This document shows, piece after piece, positions 6,956 to 16,819 of a stretch of DNA of 64,000 nucleotides. The stretch is from Bacteroidaceae bacterium (lineage in GTDB: Bacteria; Bacteroidota; Bacteroidia; Bacteroidales; Bacteroidaceae), in NCBI GenBank assembly GCA_017617315.1, contig JAFZWM010000014.1, forward strand, positions 1 to 64,000, in the 5' to 3' direction. The position numbers and the translations under genes are program-made. Below the pieces are notes generated by a model. That model did no database searches, had not been told where the DNA came from, and saw only the letters and a program-made list of their open reading frames with translations. Positions within the stretch are counted from its first letter, which is position 1. Every line of letters starts with the position of its first letter.

Positions 6956-8497
6956 ATGAAAAAAATACTTTTCACATTGGCGATGCTTATAGTCTGTGCA
7001 ACGGTTCTTGCTCAGAACTATAACTATACGAGTTTATATAGCCCTACTAATAGTGTATATAGTTCTTCGACTTGCGATATTGATGCCGGTAAGGAAGCAT
7101 ATTTCAAGACGACACAGAACACCACTGAGTATTCAGGATTTAAGTTTAATCTGTCGGCTAAGGTTTCTGGCTTGCAGATTATCGTCTATAACAGCGCGGG
7201 TAAGGCCGTGAATACTGTTACTATGCCTGCTGGCGTAAGCAAGTTCGATGTGTCTGTTGCTGCCGCTAATGGTGTGGTATCTAAGATTGGACTTAAGAAT
7301 ACTGGTTCTTCAAAGATTACTTTGAAGGCTCCAACCGTGATGTTCGTTAAGAGAACTATCAGCGCTAACGTAAAGGGTATCTTGTCATACTTCTCAGTAG
7401 GTAATGCTTATCCAGATGCGTCAACAGCAACAATTACTTCTGCTCCAACAGGAAGTACTGGTACTGTTACTGCAACCTTTGCTGCTGGTCAGGAGGTTGG
7501 ATGGGGCGTGCCTCATAATATCGCGGCATTCAAGGCTTTCGTTGTTACATTGGCTGCGCCTGCAACAACAAAGTATGTCGTATCGCTTAACTATGTGAAC
7601 GGCTCTAAGAAGAGCAGCGATACTTGCTGGATTTCAAAGGGAAAGACAACAGGTGTTGTACGCATCACTTCTAACGACCGTGCATACCTTGATAATATTA
7701 AGATCAAGGCTGAGGAGGCTGCAAGTGCGGTAAAAATCAATGCTCCGTTCTTGTTGGCAAATCAGACATTTACTGTCGCTGGCGGTCAAGTTACTGATGC
7801 AGGTATTGGTACTTCTTGGACTACTCCGGGTGAGGCTGGCGATTGCTCTCTTACCGAACTTTATGATTTGTCTGCACAGACAATGACAACTGCAACATAT
7901 ACAGTTCCGAATTCAACTTCACAGACGGTGGTTTGCGACTTCAATTTCAACGATCGCTTCTTCTTGTGGAATTATCCGACAAAGCGTAATTTCATGAAGG
8001 TTACAAATTCCTCTTCGTCAAGTGTATTCTATTCAGTAGATTATGTGGTTGTTAAATTTAAGAACTCTTTGAACCTCGGTTCAGACGACTATATCAGACT
8101 GAGTATTGCACCAAGTGCTACGATGACAGATTTCTGGTCTCCAGAATCAACTGTTAGAACTGGTCAGGTTGTGGTTCTTGATGTTGCAAATGCAAAGAAC
8201 TCTGCCGGTACAAAGATTACTCAGGTTCAGCGTTCAAGTGTTCAGTGGATTAAGCTGATGAAGCATCTGAAAGGTACTGGAATTACTGTTGTTGATGCCT
8301 ATTGCGTATTGTCAAGCAGTGGTTATCAGGGAGTTGATGAACTCGAGGCAGACGACCTTGAGGTTGTTTCAACAGAGTTCTATTCTGTAAAGGGTCAGAA
8401 ACTTGATGTTCCTTCACCAGAGGGCGTAACTTTGGTAAAGAAGACATTCTCTGACGGTTCCGTTAAGACTACAAAGGTTTACGGATGCAGATTCTAA
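6956..8497 (+). CDS. Secreted beta-rich protein of unknown function
   Basis: 513 residues with a clear signal peptide (cut after VLA, about residue 19). The mature protein is rich in Ser, Thr, Val and Asn and looks all-beta, possibly two or three sandwich domains (about 20-135, 140-245, 250-460). The last ~40 residues, from EFYSVKGQKLDVPSPEGV, resemble the C-terminal module common on secreted Prevotella proteins, which may serve in sorting. I recognise no catalytic motif. Between the mannanase and esterase genes, a carbohydrate-binding or adhesion role is plausible but unproven. It has its own promoter and terminator. Confidence 0.7.
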   Translation: MKKILFTLAMLIVCATVLAQNYNYTSLYSPTNSVYSSSTCDIDAGKEAYFKTTQNTTEYSGFKFNLSAKVSGLQIIVYNSAGKAVNTVTMPAGVSKFDVSVAAANGVVSKIGLKNTGSSKITLKAPTVMFVKRTISANVKGILSYFSVGNAYPDASTATITSAPTGSTGTVTATFAAGQEVGWGVPHNIAAFKAFVVTLAAPATTKYVVSLNYVNGSKKSSDTCWISKGKTTGVVRITSNDRAYLDNIKIKAEEAASAVKINAPFLLANQTFTVAGGQVTDAGIGTSWTTPGEAGDCSLTELYDLSAQTMTTATYTVPNSTSQTVVCDFNFNDRFFLWNYPTKRNFMKVTNSSSSSVFYSVDYVVVKFKNSLNLGSDDYIRLSIAPSATMTDFWSPESTVRTGQVVVLDVANAKNSAGTKITQVQRSSVQWIKLMKHLKGTGITVVDAYCVLSSSGYQGVDELEADDLEVVSTEFYSVKGQKLDVPSPEGVTLVKKTFSDGSVKTTKVYGCRF

Positions 8498-8540
8498 AAA
8501 AGAAAAATTTGTTACTTGAGATTTAAAATAGAATAAAGGT

Positions 8541-8588
8541 GAAGCGAATTTGTTTGTGAAAACAGATTCGCTTCTTTCGTTTTTTTTG
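8541..8588 (+). terminator. Terminator after the secreted-protein gene
   Basis: GAAGCGAAT pairs with ATTCGCTTC (arms about 8541-8549 and 8566-8574), followed by TTCGTTTTTTTTG. Confidence 0.85.
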
Positions 8589-8635
8589 TTTCATGATTGG
8601 ATAAAATTGTACAATGCCTTGCTGCCTTTTTGCGC

Positions 8636-8643
8636 TACCTTTG
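8636..8643 (+). promoter_or_regulatory. -7 box of the esterase gene
   Basis: TACCTTTG at 8636-8643, 33 bases before the ATG. The upstream TTGT at 8607-8610 is slightly too far for an ideal -33 box. Confidence 0.55.
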
Positions 8644-8676
8644 CAGTAATACGATACAAAAACTATAATTGGTAAT

Positions 8677-9954
8677 ATGAAAAGACTTATATCATTCTTA
8701 TTTATGGCTCTTATTTGTACCTTATATATAGGTGCACAGATAAGAGGCAAGGAAATTAGTGTTATGGTTACTCCAGACCGTGAAGACTGGACGTATAAAA
8801 CGGGCGAAACTGCTACGTTTACAATACAGGTTTATAAGGCGCAATGCTTGCTGAAAGGCGCTGTTATAGACTATGAGCAGGGCGAGGAAATGTACCCGGA
8901 AGTTACGAAAAATAATGTCACGTTGAAAGATGGAAAACTGGTGTTGAAAGGAAAACTTTCCAAGCCGGGATTCTATCGTGTTAAGGTAACGGCAAAGGTA
9001 AACGGCAGAAACTACGATGGTATGGCTACCGTTGCCTACAGTCCCGAAAAAATAAAGCCATGTGCCGAGATGCCTTCGGATTTCGATGCTTTCTGGAGCA
9101 ATTCGCTAGAGGAGGCGCGAAAAACACAGCTTGAGCCGACAATGGAGATTCTGCCAGAGCGTTGTACCGAAAAAGTGAATGTATATCAGGTGAGCTTCCA
9201 AAACATACGATGGGGCAGCCGAACATACGGAATCTTGTGCGTTCCAAAGGCGGAAGGCAAGTATCCGGCGTTGCTCAGAGTGCCGGGAGCGGGAATAAGA
9301 CCGTACTACGGCGATGTTCAGACAGCCGAGAAAGGTGCAATAACTTTGGAGATTGGAATCCACGGTATACCTGTTACTTATACGCAAGACTATTACGATA
9401 AACTTTTCAAAGGTGCTTTGTATAACTATTGGGAGAGCAACAGCGACGATCGCGATGCTTTCTATTACAAAAGAGTCTTTGTCGGTGCTGTAAGGGCAGT
9501 CGATTTTATTTGCTCTCTGCCTCAGTTCAATGGCAAGCAACTCGGCGTGTCTGGTTCGAGTCAGGGCGGTATGTTGTCTTTCGTTACGGCGGCTCTCGAC
9601 AGTAGAGTTACATTCTATGCCGTTGTCCATCCGGCAATGTGCGACCATACGGCTTCGTTGAAGAAGCAGCCGTGCGGCTGGCCTCATTATTTCTACGGAA
9701 AGAAAGCCGATGAGAAGAAGGTGGCAGTGAGCCGTTATTACGACGGAGTAAACTTCGTGCGTAAGATAAAAGTGCCGGGGTGGTTCTCGTTTGGCTATAA
9801 TGATGATGTTGTAGCGCCAACATCAATGTTTGCAGCATATAATACGGTTTCTGCGCCAAAGGAGTTCAAGCCTTATCTGCAAACAGGCCACTATTGGTAT
9901 CAGGAACAGTATGATGAATGGAACGAGTGGATGTGGAAGCAAATGGGATTGTGA
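8677..9954 (+). CDS. CE7-family acetyl (xylan/mannan) esterase, secreted
   Basis: 425 residues: signal peptide (about 1-20), an N-terminal beta-sandwich of about 100 residues, then an alpha/beta hydrolase of the AXE1/CE7 family. The nucleophile Ser is in GSSQGG, the catalytic Asp in GYNDDVVAPTS, and the His in TGHYWYQEQ near the C-terminus; the family RWG and YRG region is represented by RWGSRTYG. CE7 enzymes remove O-acetyl groups from sugars. With a mannanase in the same locus, acetylated mannan is the likely substrate (inference). The N-terminal sandwich is an addition to the minimal CE7 fold. Confidence 0.88.
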   Translation: MKRLISFLFMALICTLYIGAQIRGKEISVMVTPDREDWTYKTGETATFTIQVYKAQCLLKGAVIDYEQGEEMYPEVTKNNVTLKDGKLVLKGKLSKPGFYRVKVTAKVNGRNYDGMATVAYSPEKIKPCAEMPSDFDAFWSNSLEEARKTQLEPTMEILPERCTEKVNVYQVSFQNIRWGSRTYGILCVPKAEGKYPALLRVPGAGIRPYYGDVQTAEKGAITLEIGIHGIPVTYTQDYYDKLFKGALYNYWESNSDDRDAFYYKRVFVGAVRAVDFICSLPQFNGKQLGVSGSSQGGMLSFVTAALDSRVTFYAVVHPAMCDHTASLKKQPCGWPHYFYGKKADEKKVAVSRYYDGVNFVRKIKVPGWFSFGYNDDVVAPTSMFAAYNTVSAPKEFKPYLQTGHYWYQEQYDEWNEWMWKQMGL

Positions 9955-10080
9955 AAATTAACGTTTGTTTTGCAATGTGAACTTTACATATTATGAATAA
10001 GATAACTGTTAATTATTCTTAATGATAGAATAGTTCCAAAAAACGAAAAAATAGTATTATAGTTATATATACTTATTGTC

Positions 10081-10088
10081 TATTTTTG
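10081..10088 (+). promoter_or_regulatory. -7 box of the first susC operon
   Basis: TATTTTTG at 10081-10088 gives an 80-base leader before the ATG at 10175. The leader carries a hairpin AAAGGT/ACCTTT just before the gene and is closely related to the ends of the leader of the second susC. Confidence 0.6.
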
Positions 10089-10174
10089 TAATAGAAGTAA
10101 AAGAGAATTGCCATTAATTTAATAAAGTAGAGATTAACAAAAAGGTTATAAACCTTTAATTTAGTACAGTAGAT

Positions 10175-13100
10175 ATGGATTTAATTACTAGAAAACAAGC
10201 GCTAATGGCAGGAGCATGTATTGCCTTCTTGCTGGGCGGTACTCCAGTGCAAGTATTCGCCTCAAATGCTTCAGTACCTGTTGAAGCAAGCGCACCGACA
10301 CAGAAAGTCGTGGGTATTGTAGTTGATCAGAGTGGCGATCCAATTATCGGCGCAAACGTGCTGGTGAAAGGTACACAGAATGGTACGATTACAGATTTTG
10401 ACGGACGCTTTAGTATTGAAGTGGCAAAGGGAGCAACGCTTGTTGTCTCTTACATTGGCTATCTTCAGCAGGAAGTGAAAGTTACTGGCGACAAGTTGAC
10501 GATTCAGTTAGCGGAGGACTCTAAGAGCCTCGAAGAGGTTGTGGTAGTCGGTTACGGTGTTCAGAAGAAGAAACTCGTAACCGGCGCAACCGTTCAGGTA
10601 AAGGGCGATGAAATTGCTAACCGAAACACCGTGAGTCCTCTGAGTGCATTGCAGAACCAGAGCCCGGGTGTTAATATCGTACAGACATCTGGTAAGCCGG
10701 GTGCAGGATTCAATGTTAATATTCGTGGTGCGGGTACAAACGGAAATACCACTCCATTGTATGTTATTGACGGCGTTGCAGGTGATATCAACTCTTTGAA
10801 TCCTGCCGATATCGAGAGCGTTGATGTACTGAAGGATGCCGCTTCTTGTGCCATCTATGGTGCGCGAGCAGCCAACGGCGTTATCTTGGTTACTACAAAA
10901 CAAGGTAAGTCTGGCAAGGTTTCTGTAAGTTACGACGGAAGCATTGGCTGGCAGAACATGGTTAAGATTCCAAAGCAGCTTAACGCCAAGCAGTATATGG
11001 AAGTTATGGACTTGACCAGGATGAATGATGGAAAGGAAGCTCATGATTGGTCTAAGTACATACCGGCTGACAAACTTGCTGCTTATCAGAACGGCACAGA
11101 CGAGGGTACAAACTGGCTTGAGATGCTTCGCAACAAGAATGCGGTAACTACAAGTCATGCCTTGACATTGTCTGGCGGTTCAAACTATTCTAAGTTTGGT
11201 GCTGGTGTTGGATATCAGTTCCAAGACGGTATAATTGGTGGAAAACTTGCTCCGTCAGATTATTCACGTTTCACTATCCGCTTGAACTCCGACCATGTTT
11301 TGTGGCGTTCGGGCGACAGAGACGTTTTGACTCTTGGCGAGAATGTGTATTTCCAGCACACAACCAACCGAGGTATCCAGATTGGAAATATGTATGCCAA
11401 TGCAATCTACACAATGTTGCATACTGCGCCGATTATTCCAGCATATAATTCCGACGGAAGTCTGTTTACAGGAGACGATGCTACAAGTAACGGCTGGGAT
11501 TTGATTGGCTTGAACCAGTATTTCGGTAATCCTTTGAACCAGATTCTGAATTCGCAGAATGCGATGAACAAGAGTCGTAACTTGAATTTTAATGCTACCG
11601 GATATATTACAATCTCTCCAATTAAGGGACTGACTTATAAAGGACTTGTATATTACAAGAACTCTTCAAGTCTGTGGAAGGGATATGATACAAAGTACTT
11701 CAATAATACCAATGCCCAGAAGACAAACGACGTGTTGAGCGAAAACATGTCAATGGGCTGGAATTGGGGTACAACTCATACCTTGAACTATAAGTTCGAT
11801 GTATCAGAGCATCATTTTGACGTTCTTGTCGGTACTGAGTACTCTCGCGAGGGTAACGGTATGGGCGAAAACCTTGGTATTCAGGTTGCAAATAATATTT
11901 TCGAGAACAGTTGGGAAAATGCTTATCCTGCAAACTTCTCAGGCCGTGACGGAAATGCAACTCTTCCTTTCGATGGTAACACACCATGGGACGACCATTC
12001 AATATTGTCTTACTTCGGCCGTTTGAACTATGACTATAAGGAGACTTACATGTTTAGTGCAATCTTCCGCGCCGATGGTTCTTCTAACTTTGCCGACGGT
12101 CATCGTTGGGGCTACTTCCCTTCATTCTCTGCCGGTTGGGTACTTTCTAACGAGGCGTTTATGGAAGGCACTAAGGACTATCTCGATTTCTTGAAGATTC
12201 GTGGTTCTTGGGGTCAGAATGGTAATGAGGGTATCGGTGCTTACAAGTATGTTGCCTCATATTCTTTCGGCCCTTACGGTCAGTATTCATTCAACAACGA
12301 CAAGAATGTTGGTACAACAGGTGGTTATCCTTCACGCTTGCCAAACCAAGATTTGAAATGGGAGACTTCTGAGCAGTTAGACCTTGGTTTTGATGCCCGT
12401 TTGTTGGATAACAGACTGAGTGTAAACTTCGATTACTATCAGAAAAAGACAAAGGATTTGCTTATCGATGTGCCTGTTCCTGCAGTTCTTGGCGACAAGT
12501 CTCAGGTACAGAATGCCGGAACAATTAAGAACTCAGGTGTAGAGCTTGCTCTTTCTTGGAACGATAAGTTGGGCTCTGATTTCAACTACAACGTAGGTTG
12601 GAATATTGCTACAAACAAGAATGAAGTTACTGAGGTAAATAACGGTTCTGGTTATATCAATGGTGCTGAAGGTTTGCTTTCGCAGGGTACTACTTTTATG
12701 GCTCGTATGCAGGAAGGAGAGCCTTTGGGTTACTTCTATGGCTATAAGACAGCTGGTGTAATTCAGAATGCAACAGATTTGCAGAACTATCTCAATGCAA
12801 ACTGTGGCGGTGATGCAAGCCATTCTCTTCAGGGTTCAAACATCAAGGCTGGTGATTTGAAGTTCGTCGATACAAACGGCGATGGTTTTATCACAGATGA
12901 TGATAAGACAAATATCGGTAATCCTCATCCAACCGTAACAATGGGTTTGAATCTTGGTTTCGTCTATAAGGGACTTGACTTCACTGTTTCTGGTTATGGT
13001 GCATTTGGTATGCAGGTTGCACACTCTTACCGTCGTTTCGGTGACAGCCAGTACGACAACTGGTCTACAAATGTTTACAACTACTGGAACGGTGAGGGTA

Positions 13101-13426
13101 CAGGCAACGGACGTTATCCTATCCTTACTGCCGGTACAAACACCAACATGATTCAGGTTTCAGACCTTTATGTTGATGATGCTGACTACTTCCGTATTCA
13201 GTCGCTTACAGTTGGTTATGACTTCAAGAAGATTTGGAAGTCATGCCCATTCCAGAAGTTGCGTCTGTACTTCCAGGCACAGAATCTGTTGACAATTACA
13301 GGATACGACGGCATGGATCCAGAGCAGGGTTCTTCAATCGCTACTGAATCTTGGGTAACAGGCGTTGATATCAGTAACTATCCAAGTCCAAGAACATTCT
13401 TGTTTGGTGTTAATGTTAAATTCTAA
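10175..13426 (+). CDS. susC: SusC/RagA-type TonB-dependent receptor
   Basis: 1083 residues. Signal peptide about 1-29 (cut near VFA), a CarboxypepD_reg-like domain (45-114), the conserved EEVVVVGYG (120-128), a plug domain with LYVIDGVAG and YGARAANGVILVTTK, then an outer-membrane beta-barrel ending in an aromatic/Phe C-terminus (GVNVKF). It imports oligosaccharides across the outer membrane using TonB energy, with the SusD lipoprotein as lid. Its gene is 13 bases before susD. The first ~140 residues are almost identical to those of the second SusC at 21319, while the barrels differ strongly. Confidence 0.95.
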   Translation: MDLITRKQALMAGACIAFLLGGTPVQVFASNASVPVEASAPTQKVVGIVVDQSGDPIIGANVLVKGTQNGTITDFDGRFSIEVAKGATLVVSYIGYLQQEVKVTGDKLTIQLAEDSKSLEEVVVVGYGVQKKKLVTGATVQVKGDEIANRNTVSPLSALQNQSPGVNIVQTSGKPGAGFNVNIRGAGTNGNTTPLYVIDGVAGDINSLNPADIESVDVLKDAASCAIYGARAANGVILVTTKQGKSGKVSVSYDGSIGWQNMVKIPKQLNAKQYMEVMDLTRMNDGKEAHDWSKYIPADKLAAYQNGTDEGTNWLEMLRNKNAVTTSHALTLSGGSNYSKFGAGVGYQFQDGIIGGKLAPSDYSRFTIRLNSDHVLWRSGDRDVLTLGENVYFQHTTNRGIQIGNMYANAIYTMLHTAPIIPAYNSDGSLFTGDDATSNGWDLIGLNQYFGNPLNQILNSQNAMNKSRNLNFNATGYITISPIKGLTYKGLVYYKNSSSLWKGYDTKYFNNTNAQKTNDVLSENMSMGWNWGTTHTLNYKFDVSEHHFDVLVGTEYSREGNGMGENLGIQVANNIFENSWENAYPANFSGRDGNATLPFDGNTPWDDHSILSYFGRLNYDYKETYMFSAIFRADGSSNFADGHRWGYFPSFSAGWVLSNEAFMEGTKDYLDFLKIRGSWGQNGNEGIGAYKYVASYSFGPYGQYSFNNDKNVGTTGGYPSRLPNQDLKWETSEQLDLGFDARLLDNRLSVNFDYYQKKTKDLLIDVPVPAVLGDKSQVQNAGTIKNSGVELALSWNDKLGSDFNYNVGWNIATNKNEVTEVNNGSGYINGAEGLLSQGTTFMARMQEGEPLGYFYGYKTAGVIQNATDLQNYLNANCGGDASHSLQGSNIKAGDLKFVDTNGDGFITDDDKTNIGNPHPTVTMGLNLGFVYKGLDFTVSGYGAFGMQVAHSYRRFGDSQYDNWSTNVYNYWNGEGTGNGRYPILTAGTNTNMIQVSDLYVDDADYFRIQSLTVGYDFKKIWKSCPFQKLRLYFQAQNLLTITGYDGMDPEQGSSIATESWVTGVDISNYPSPRTFLFGVNVKF

Positions 13427-13439
13427 AACTGCTTATACA

Positions 13440-15185
13440 ATGAAGGCTATAAAATATTTTTTAGGTGCTGCATTGATGATTGGAGGACTTTCTTCATGTA
13501 CGCTCGATGCAGTAAACTATAAGGAGAAAGACCAGTCTAACTTCCCTGTAACAGAGGGAGATCAGGCTCAGGCACTTGCTGCCATATATCAGAACCTGAA
13601 TGTGGTTAATGCCAACCCGCAATGTTCGTACTTCTACTATGCAACATTGGCTTGCGACGATGCTTACGGCGGTGGCGGTGAAAACGATATCCTGATGCAG
13701 GCAGAAGACCTTATGCTAAATTCGACTGCCAATATGACAGAACAGTTCTGGATTGACAGATATATAGGTATCAATCGTGCGAATACATTGCTTGATGCAC
13801 TCGAAAAACAAGGCGAGAGTGCCGACCCTCAGACAAAGGGCGAGGCTTTGTTCCTTCGTGCATACTACTACTACGAACTGGCTTCAATGTACGGAAATGT
13901 TCCTCTTGTAACAAAGGCTGGTTCACCAGTTCCAGAACAGTCAAAGGCTTCTGAGGTGTGGGGACAGATATTGCAGGACCTTTATGAGGCTGCAACTATA
14001 ATGCCTGCAACGCGCAGAACCGACGGACACGTTGACAAGTATTGTGCAGAAGGTATGCTCGGTCGTGCTTGGCTTTACTACACAGGAATGTACTGTAACG
14101 GTGAGGATCTTGCATCTCTTACAAGTACAAATTATCAGCCGCTTACATCTGTAACACTTCCAAACGAAAAAGTTCTTACAAAAGAGGATGTAATAAAGTG
14201 TATCGACGACTGTGTAAACAATTCGGGCTACAGCCTTGTAAAGGACTTCAGAACCCTTTGGGCTTATACAAACAGATGTACAGTCGAAGACTACGCTTAT
14301 ACCAAGGGACAGAACTTGGTTTGGGTTGAGAACGACGAAGATGGTACTGCCAACGCTGCACAGACAGAGCGTATGTTTGCCATTAAGTTCAACAAACAGG
14401 CTTCATGGAATACAACAATCGGTTATGCTAACGGATATGCCCTTCACTTCGGTGTTCGTGGTACTGCCGTGTTCCCATTCGGAGCAGGCTGGGGTGCTGG
14501 TCCTGTTGCAACAAACCTTGTAGACGACTGGACAAATGCAGAGCCAACAGATATGCGTAGAAATGCAACTATACAGGATATGCAGAACCTTGAAGGATTC
14601 GCATTTGGCGGTGGTGGCGACTTTATGCAGGAGACAGGCTACTACGACAAGAAACTCTCTCCAATCGAGGCTAAGAAAGAAGACGGTACAATCTCTGTCT
14701 GCTTTGAGAACCTTATGTATCCGGGCGGTTGGGACACAGCAGGCGAGGAAAACTTGCAGTTGAACAACATTCACGATATGGTTCTGATGCGCTTTGCCGA
14801 GGTTCTTCTTATGCAGTCTGAGCTTAAGGGAGACGCCGATGGTATGAACAAGGTGCGTGCCCGTGCCGGACTTCCAGCTGTTTCTTACTCTCTTGAGGCT
14901 ATCCAGAATGAGCGCAGATGGGAGTTGGCATTCGAAGGTGTGAGATGGAACGACATCCGCCGCTGGCATATTGCAGCCAAGGCTCTCGACAAGCAGACGG
15001 GTACAAAGATTTACAACCGCGGTATTGCTACTACAAATACCCGTGCGTCTTATTCATACTCTGAGCGTTACAACGCAACTGCCGGCTTTGCCAAGATTCC
15101 AGAGACTCAGGTTCTTTTGATGGAAGGTAAATTGGCACAGAACCCGGGTTGGGATGACGCAACATCAACTTATGCCAAGTGGTAA
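13440..15185 (+). CDS. susD: SusD-like surface lipoprotein
   Basis: 581 residues starting at the ATG at 13440; an upstream in-frame extension into susC is unlikely because this ATG begins a proper lipoprotein signal, MKAIKYFLGAALMIGGLSSC. The body has TPR-like helices and the SusD C-terminal signature ERRWELAFEGVRWNDIRRW (near residues 490-510). It should bind glycan at the cell surface and cap SusC. It sits between susC and the lipoprotein gene at 15216 in one transcription unit. Confidence 0.93.
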   Translation: MKAIKYFLGAALMIGGLSSCTLDAVNYKEKDQSNFPVTEGDQAQALAAIYQNLNVVNANPQCSYFYYATLACDDAYGGGGENDILMQAEDLMLNSTANMTEQFWIDRYIGINRANTLLDALEKQGESADPQTKGEALFLRAYYYYELASMYGNVPLVTKAGSPVPEQSKASEVWGQILQDLYEAATIMPATRRTDGHVDKYCAEGMLGRAWLYYTGMYCNGEDLASLTSTNYQPLTSVTLPNEKVLTKEDVIKCIDDCVNNSGYSLVKDFRTLWAYTNRCTVEDYAYTKGQNLVWVENDEDGTANAAQTERMFAIKFNKQASWNTTIGYANGYALHFGVRGTAVFPFGAGWGAGPVATNLVDDWTNAEPTDMRRNATIQDMQNLEGFAFGGGGDFMQETGYYDKKLSPIEAKKEDGTISVCFENLMYPGGWDTAGEENLQLNNIHDMVLMRFAEVLLMQSELKGDADGMNKVRARAGLPAVSYSLEAIQNERRWELAFEGVRWNDIRRWHIAAKALDKQTGTKIYNRGIATTNTRASYSYSERYNATAGFAKIPETQVLLMEGKLAQNPGWDDATSTYAKW

Positions 15186-15215
15186 TCATTATTGTTGAAC
15201 TTTAATTGAAAAGCA

Positions 15216-16745
15216 ATGAAAAAGATATATATAGCAATTCCTTTGGCAGCAATGATGCTGGCATCTTGTGACCCTTCGGAAATTGACTTGGGCTCACCAA
15301 GTGCTGCATATTCAGAAAGTGCTTTGTCTGAGGGCTTCAACTTCGTTCAGTACAGCGACGAGGCGCACACTCAGCAGGCTGCTGACGGTAATTACTTTAC
15401 TTATGCTACAAATCCAAATGAGCCTGTACAGATTGTAACAGTAAATGCTGATGGCGAGGAGACAATCATCGGCTACGGCTCAACCGGTTCGTTCAAGATT
15501 GTGCCAAAGCGCGGACAGAGTTCGGATGTTCAGTTCTTCGTTCGCCTAAAGAATCAGGACGGTTCTGTAACGCAGACAACAAAAACGGCAAATGTTTTTG
15601 TACCTCAGGAACTTACTCCAGAGATGCGTTTGCTCGTGAGCGATGCTTACGGCGAAAAGATATGGACTTGGGATACCGAGTTCCGTGCCGACGAAGGCTG
15701 TTGGGGTAACATTGGTTATGCCGGCTGTTCGGGCGAGGAGTTTGCTACATCAGGTAGTTGTATCTGGTGGGGCGCAAAGCCTGAGACACTTGCTGATGCC
15801 GACCAGCGTGGTAATGCCGACCAGACAGAACTTACAGGTGAGGAAGACCGTAACGCTTACATGGTATTTACCGAAGACGGAAAGATTCTGACATACGATG
15901 CCAAGGGCAAAGAAATCCGTAGTGGTAGATTCGAAGTTCAGGGATATACAGGCGAGCGCAAGTATGCATCAATTGATGGTAGTCAGGCTGCATGGTCTTT
16001 GGGTACATTCAAGACAACAGCAGGTTCTATTCTGTTCCCATTCAAGATTAACGGCAAAGGTGCGAAGCCAACAGACTTCGAAATCCTTCAGCTCGATGCA
16101 AACCACTTGAAACTTGTGTATGTTGCTCCGGGCACAGGCTCATGGGCCGAGGCTACATGGTGGGCGTTCAAGAGCGTTGGCGATGCTGAGGCTTCGCTTA
16201 CAAACTTTGGTTCTAAAGACTGGACTTGGGATACCGAGTTCCGTGCCGACGAAGGCTGTTGGGGTAACATTGGTTACGCCGGCTGTTCTGGTGAGGAATT
16301 TGCTGCAACAGGCGGTTGTATATGGTGGGGCGGTAAGCCTGAAAAACTTGCTGATGCCGATCAGCGTGCTAATGCAGGCGGTGACCCTGTTTGTGGTGAG
16401 GAAAATCGCAATGCTTATATGACTTTCGACTGGAAGAACAGTACAATCTCTACTTACGATGCTGCTGGCAAGAAGATTAGAGGCGGTAAGTTTGCTATCA
16501 CAAACTGGAAGAACGGTAAGCGTTCAATTTCATCTATCGATGGCGGACAGCCTGCTTGGGCTCTTGGAACTCTCGAGACGGATCCGGGTGCAATCTTGTT
16601 CCCATACAAGATAAACGGTGGTGGCGAGAAGCCAAAGTCGTTCGAGATTCTTCAGCTCGACGGCAACCACTTGAAGCTTGTATATGTTGCTCCGGGTACA
16701 GGCGCATGGGCTGAGGCTACATGGTGGGCATTTAAGAAGAAGTAA
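15216..16745 (+). CDS. SusE/F-position surface lipoprotein with two tandem domains
   Basis: 509 residues with lipobox LASC (Cys18). An Ig-like domain occupies about 20-140. It is followed by two copies of a ~170-residue domain (about 150-319 and 336-507), each starting WTWDTEFRADEGCWGNIGYAG and ending in GTG(S/A)WAEATWWAFK. The second copy is offset by exactly 186 codons. Exposed Trp-rich segments (CIWWG, ATWWAF) suggest glycan contacts. Its place after susCD makes it a surface glycan-binding protein (inference). The copies are nearly identical at DNA level over their starts, pointing to recent duplication or gene conversion. Confidence 0.82.
   Translation: MKKIYIAIPLAAMMLASCDPSEIDLGSPSAAYSESALSEGFNFVQYSDEAHTQQAADGNYFTYATNPNEPVQIVTVNADGEETIIGYGSTGSFKIVPKRGQSSDVQFFVRLKNQDGSVTQTTKTANVFVPQELTPEMRLLVSDAYGEKIWTWDTEFRADEGCWGNIGYAGCSGEEFATSGSCIWWGAKPETLADADQRGNADQTELTGEEDRNAYMVFTEDGKILTYDAKGKEIRSGRFEVQGYTGERKYASIDGSQAAWSLGTFKTTAGSILFPFKINGKGAKPTDFEILQLDANHLKLVYVAPGTGSWAEATWWAFKSVGDAEASLTNFGSKDWTWDTEFRADEGCWGNIGYAGCSGEEFAATGGCIWWGGKPEKLADADQRANAGGDPVCGEENRNAYMTFDWKNSTISTYDAAGKKIRGGKFAITNWKNGKRSISSIDGGQPAWALGTLETDPGAILFPYKINGGGEKPKSFEILQLDGNHLKLVYVAPGTGAWAEATWWAFKKK
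15663..16741 (+). repeat. Internal direct repeat inside the surface lipoprotein gene
   Basis: The segment starting TGGACTTGGGATACCGAGTT at 15663 recurs at 16221. The first ~70 bases are almost unchanged, and similarity continues through about 500 bases in frame. Homologous recombination between the copies would delete or add one domain. Confidence 0.85.
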
Positions 16746-16764
16746 TAAACTTTAACCTGTTAAG

Positions 16765-16816
16765 CTCCGTCTGTGTCAAAATAATTGAATACAGACGGGG
16801 CTTTATCTTATTTTTT
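16765..16816 (+). terminator. Hairpin/terminator after the core susCD genes
   Basis: CCGTCTGT (16767-16774) pairs with ACAGACGG (16791-16798), followed by GGCTTTATCTTATTTTTT. The three genes downstream are on the same strand with no obvious promoter, so it may act as a partial terminator lowering their expression. Confidence 0.75.
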
Positions 16817-16819
16817 GTG

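Noticed and set aside
9106..9687. 193-codon gene antisense to the CE7 esterase
   Set aside because: The esterase frame carries the full catalytic triad; the antisense frame has none of the marks of a gene.
13365..13439. N-terminal extension of the first SusD into susC
   Set aside because: The ATG at 13440 begins a normal lipoprotein signal peptide; the extension reads susC sequence in another frame.
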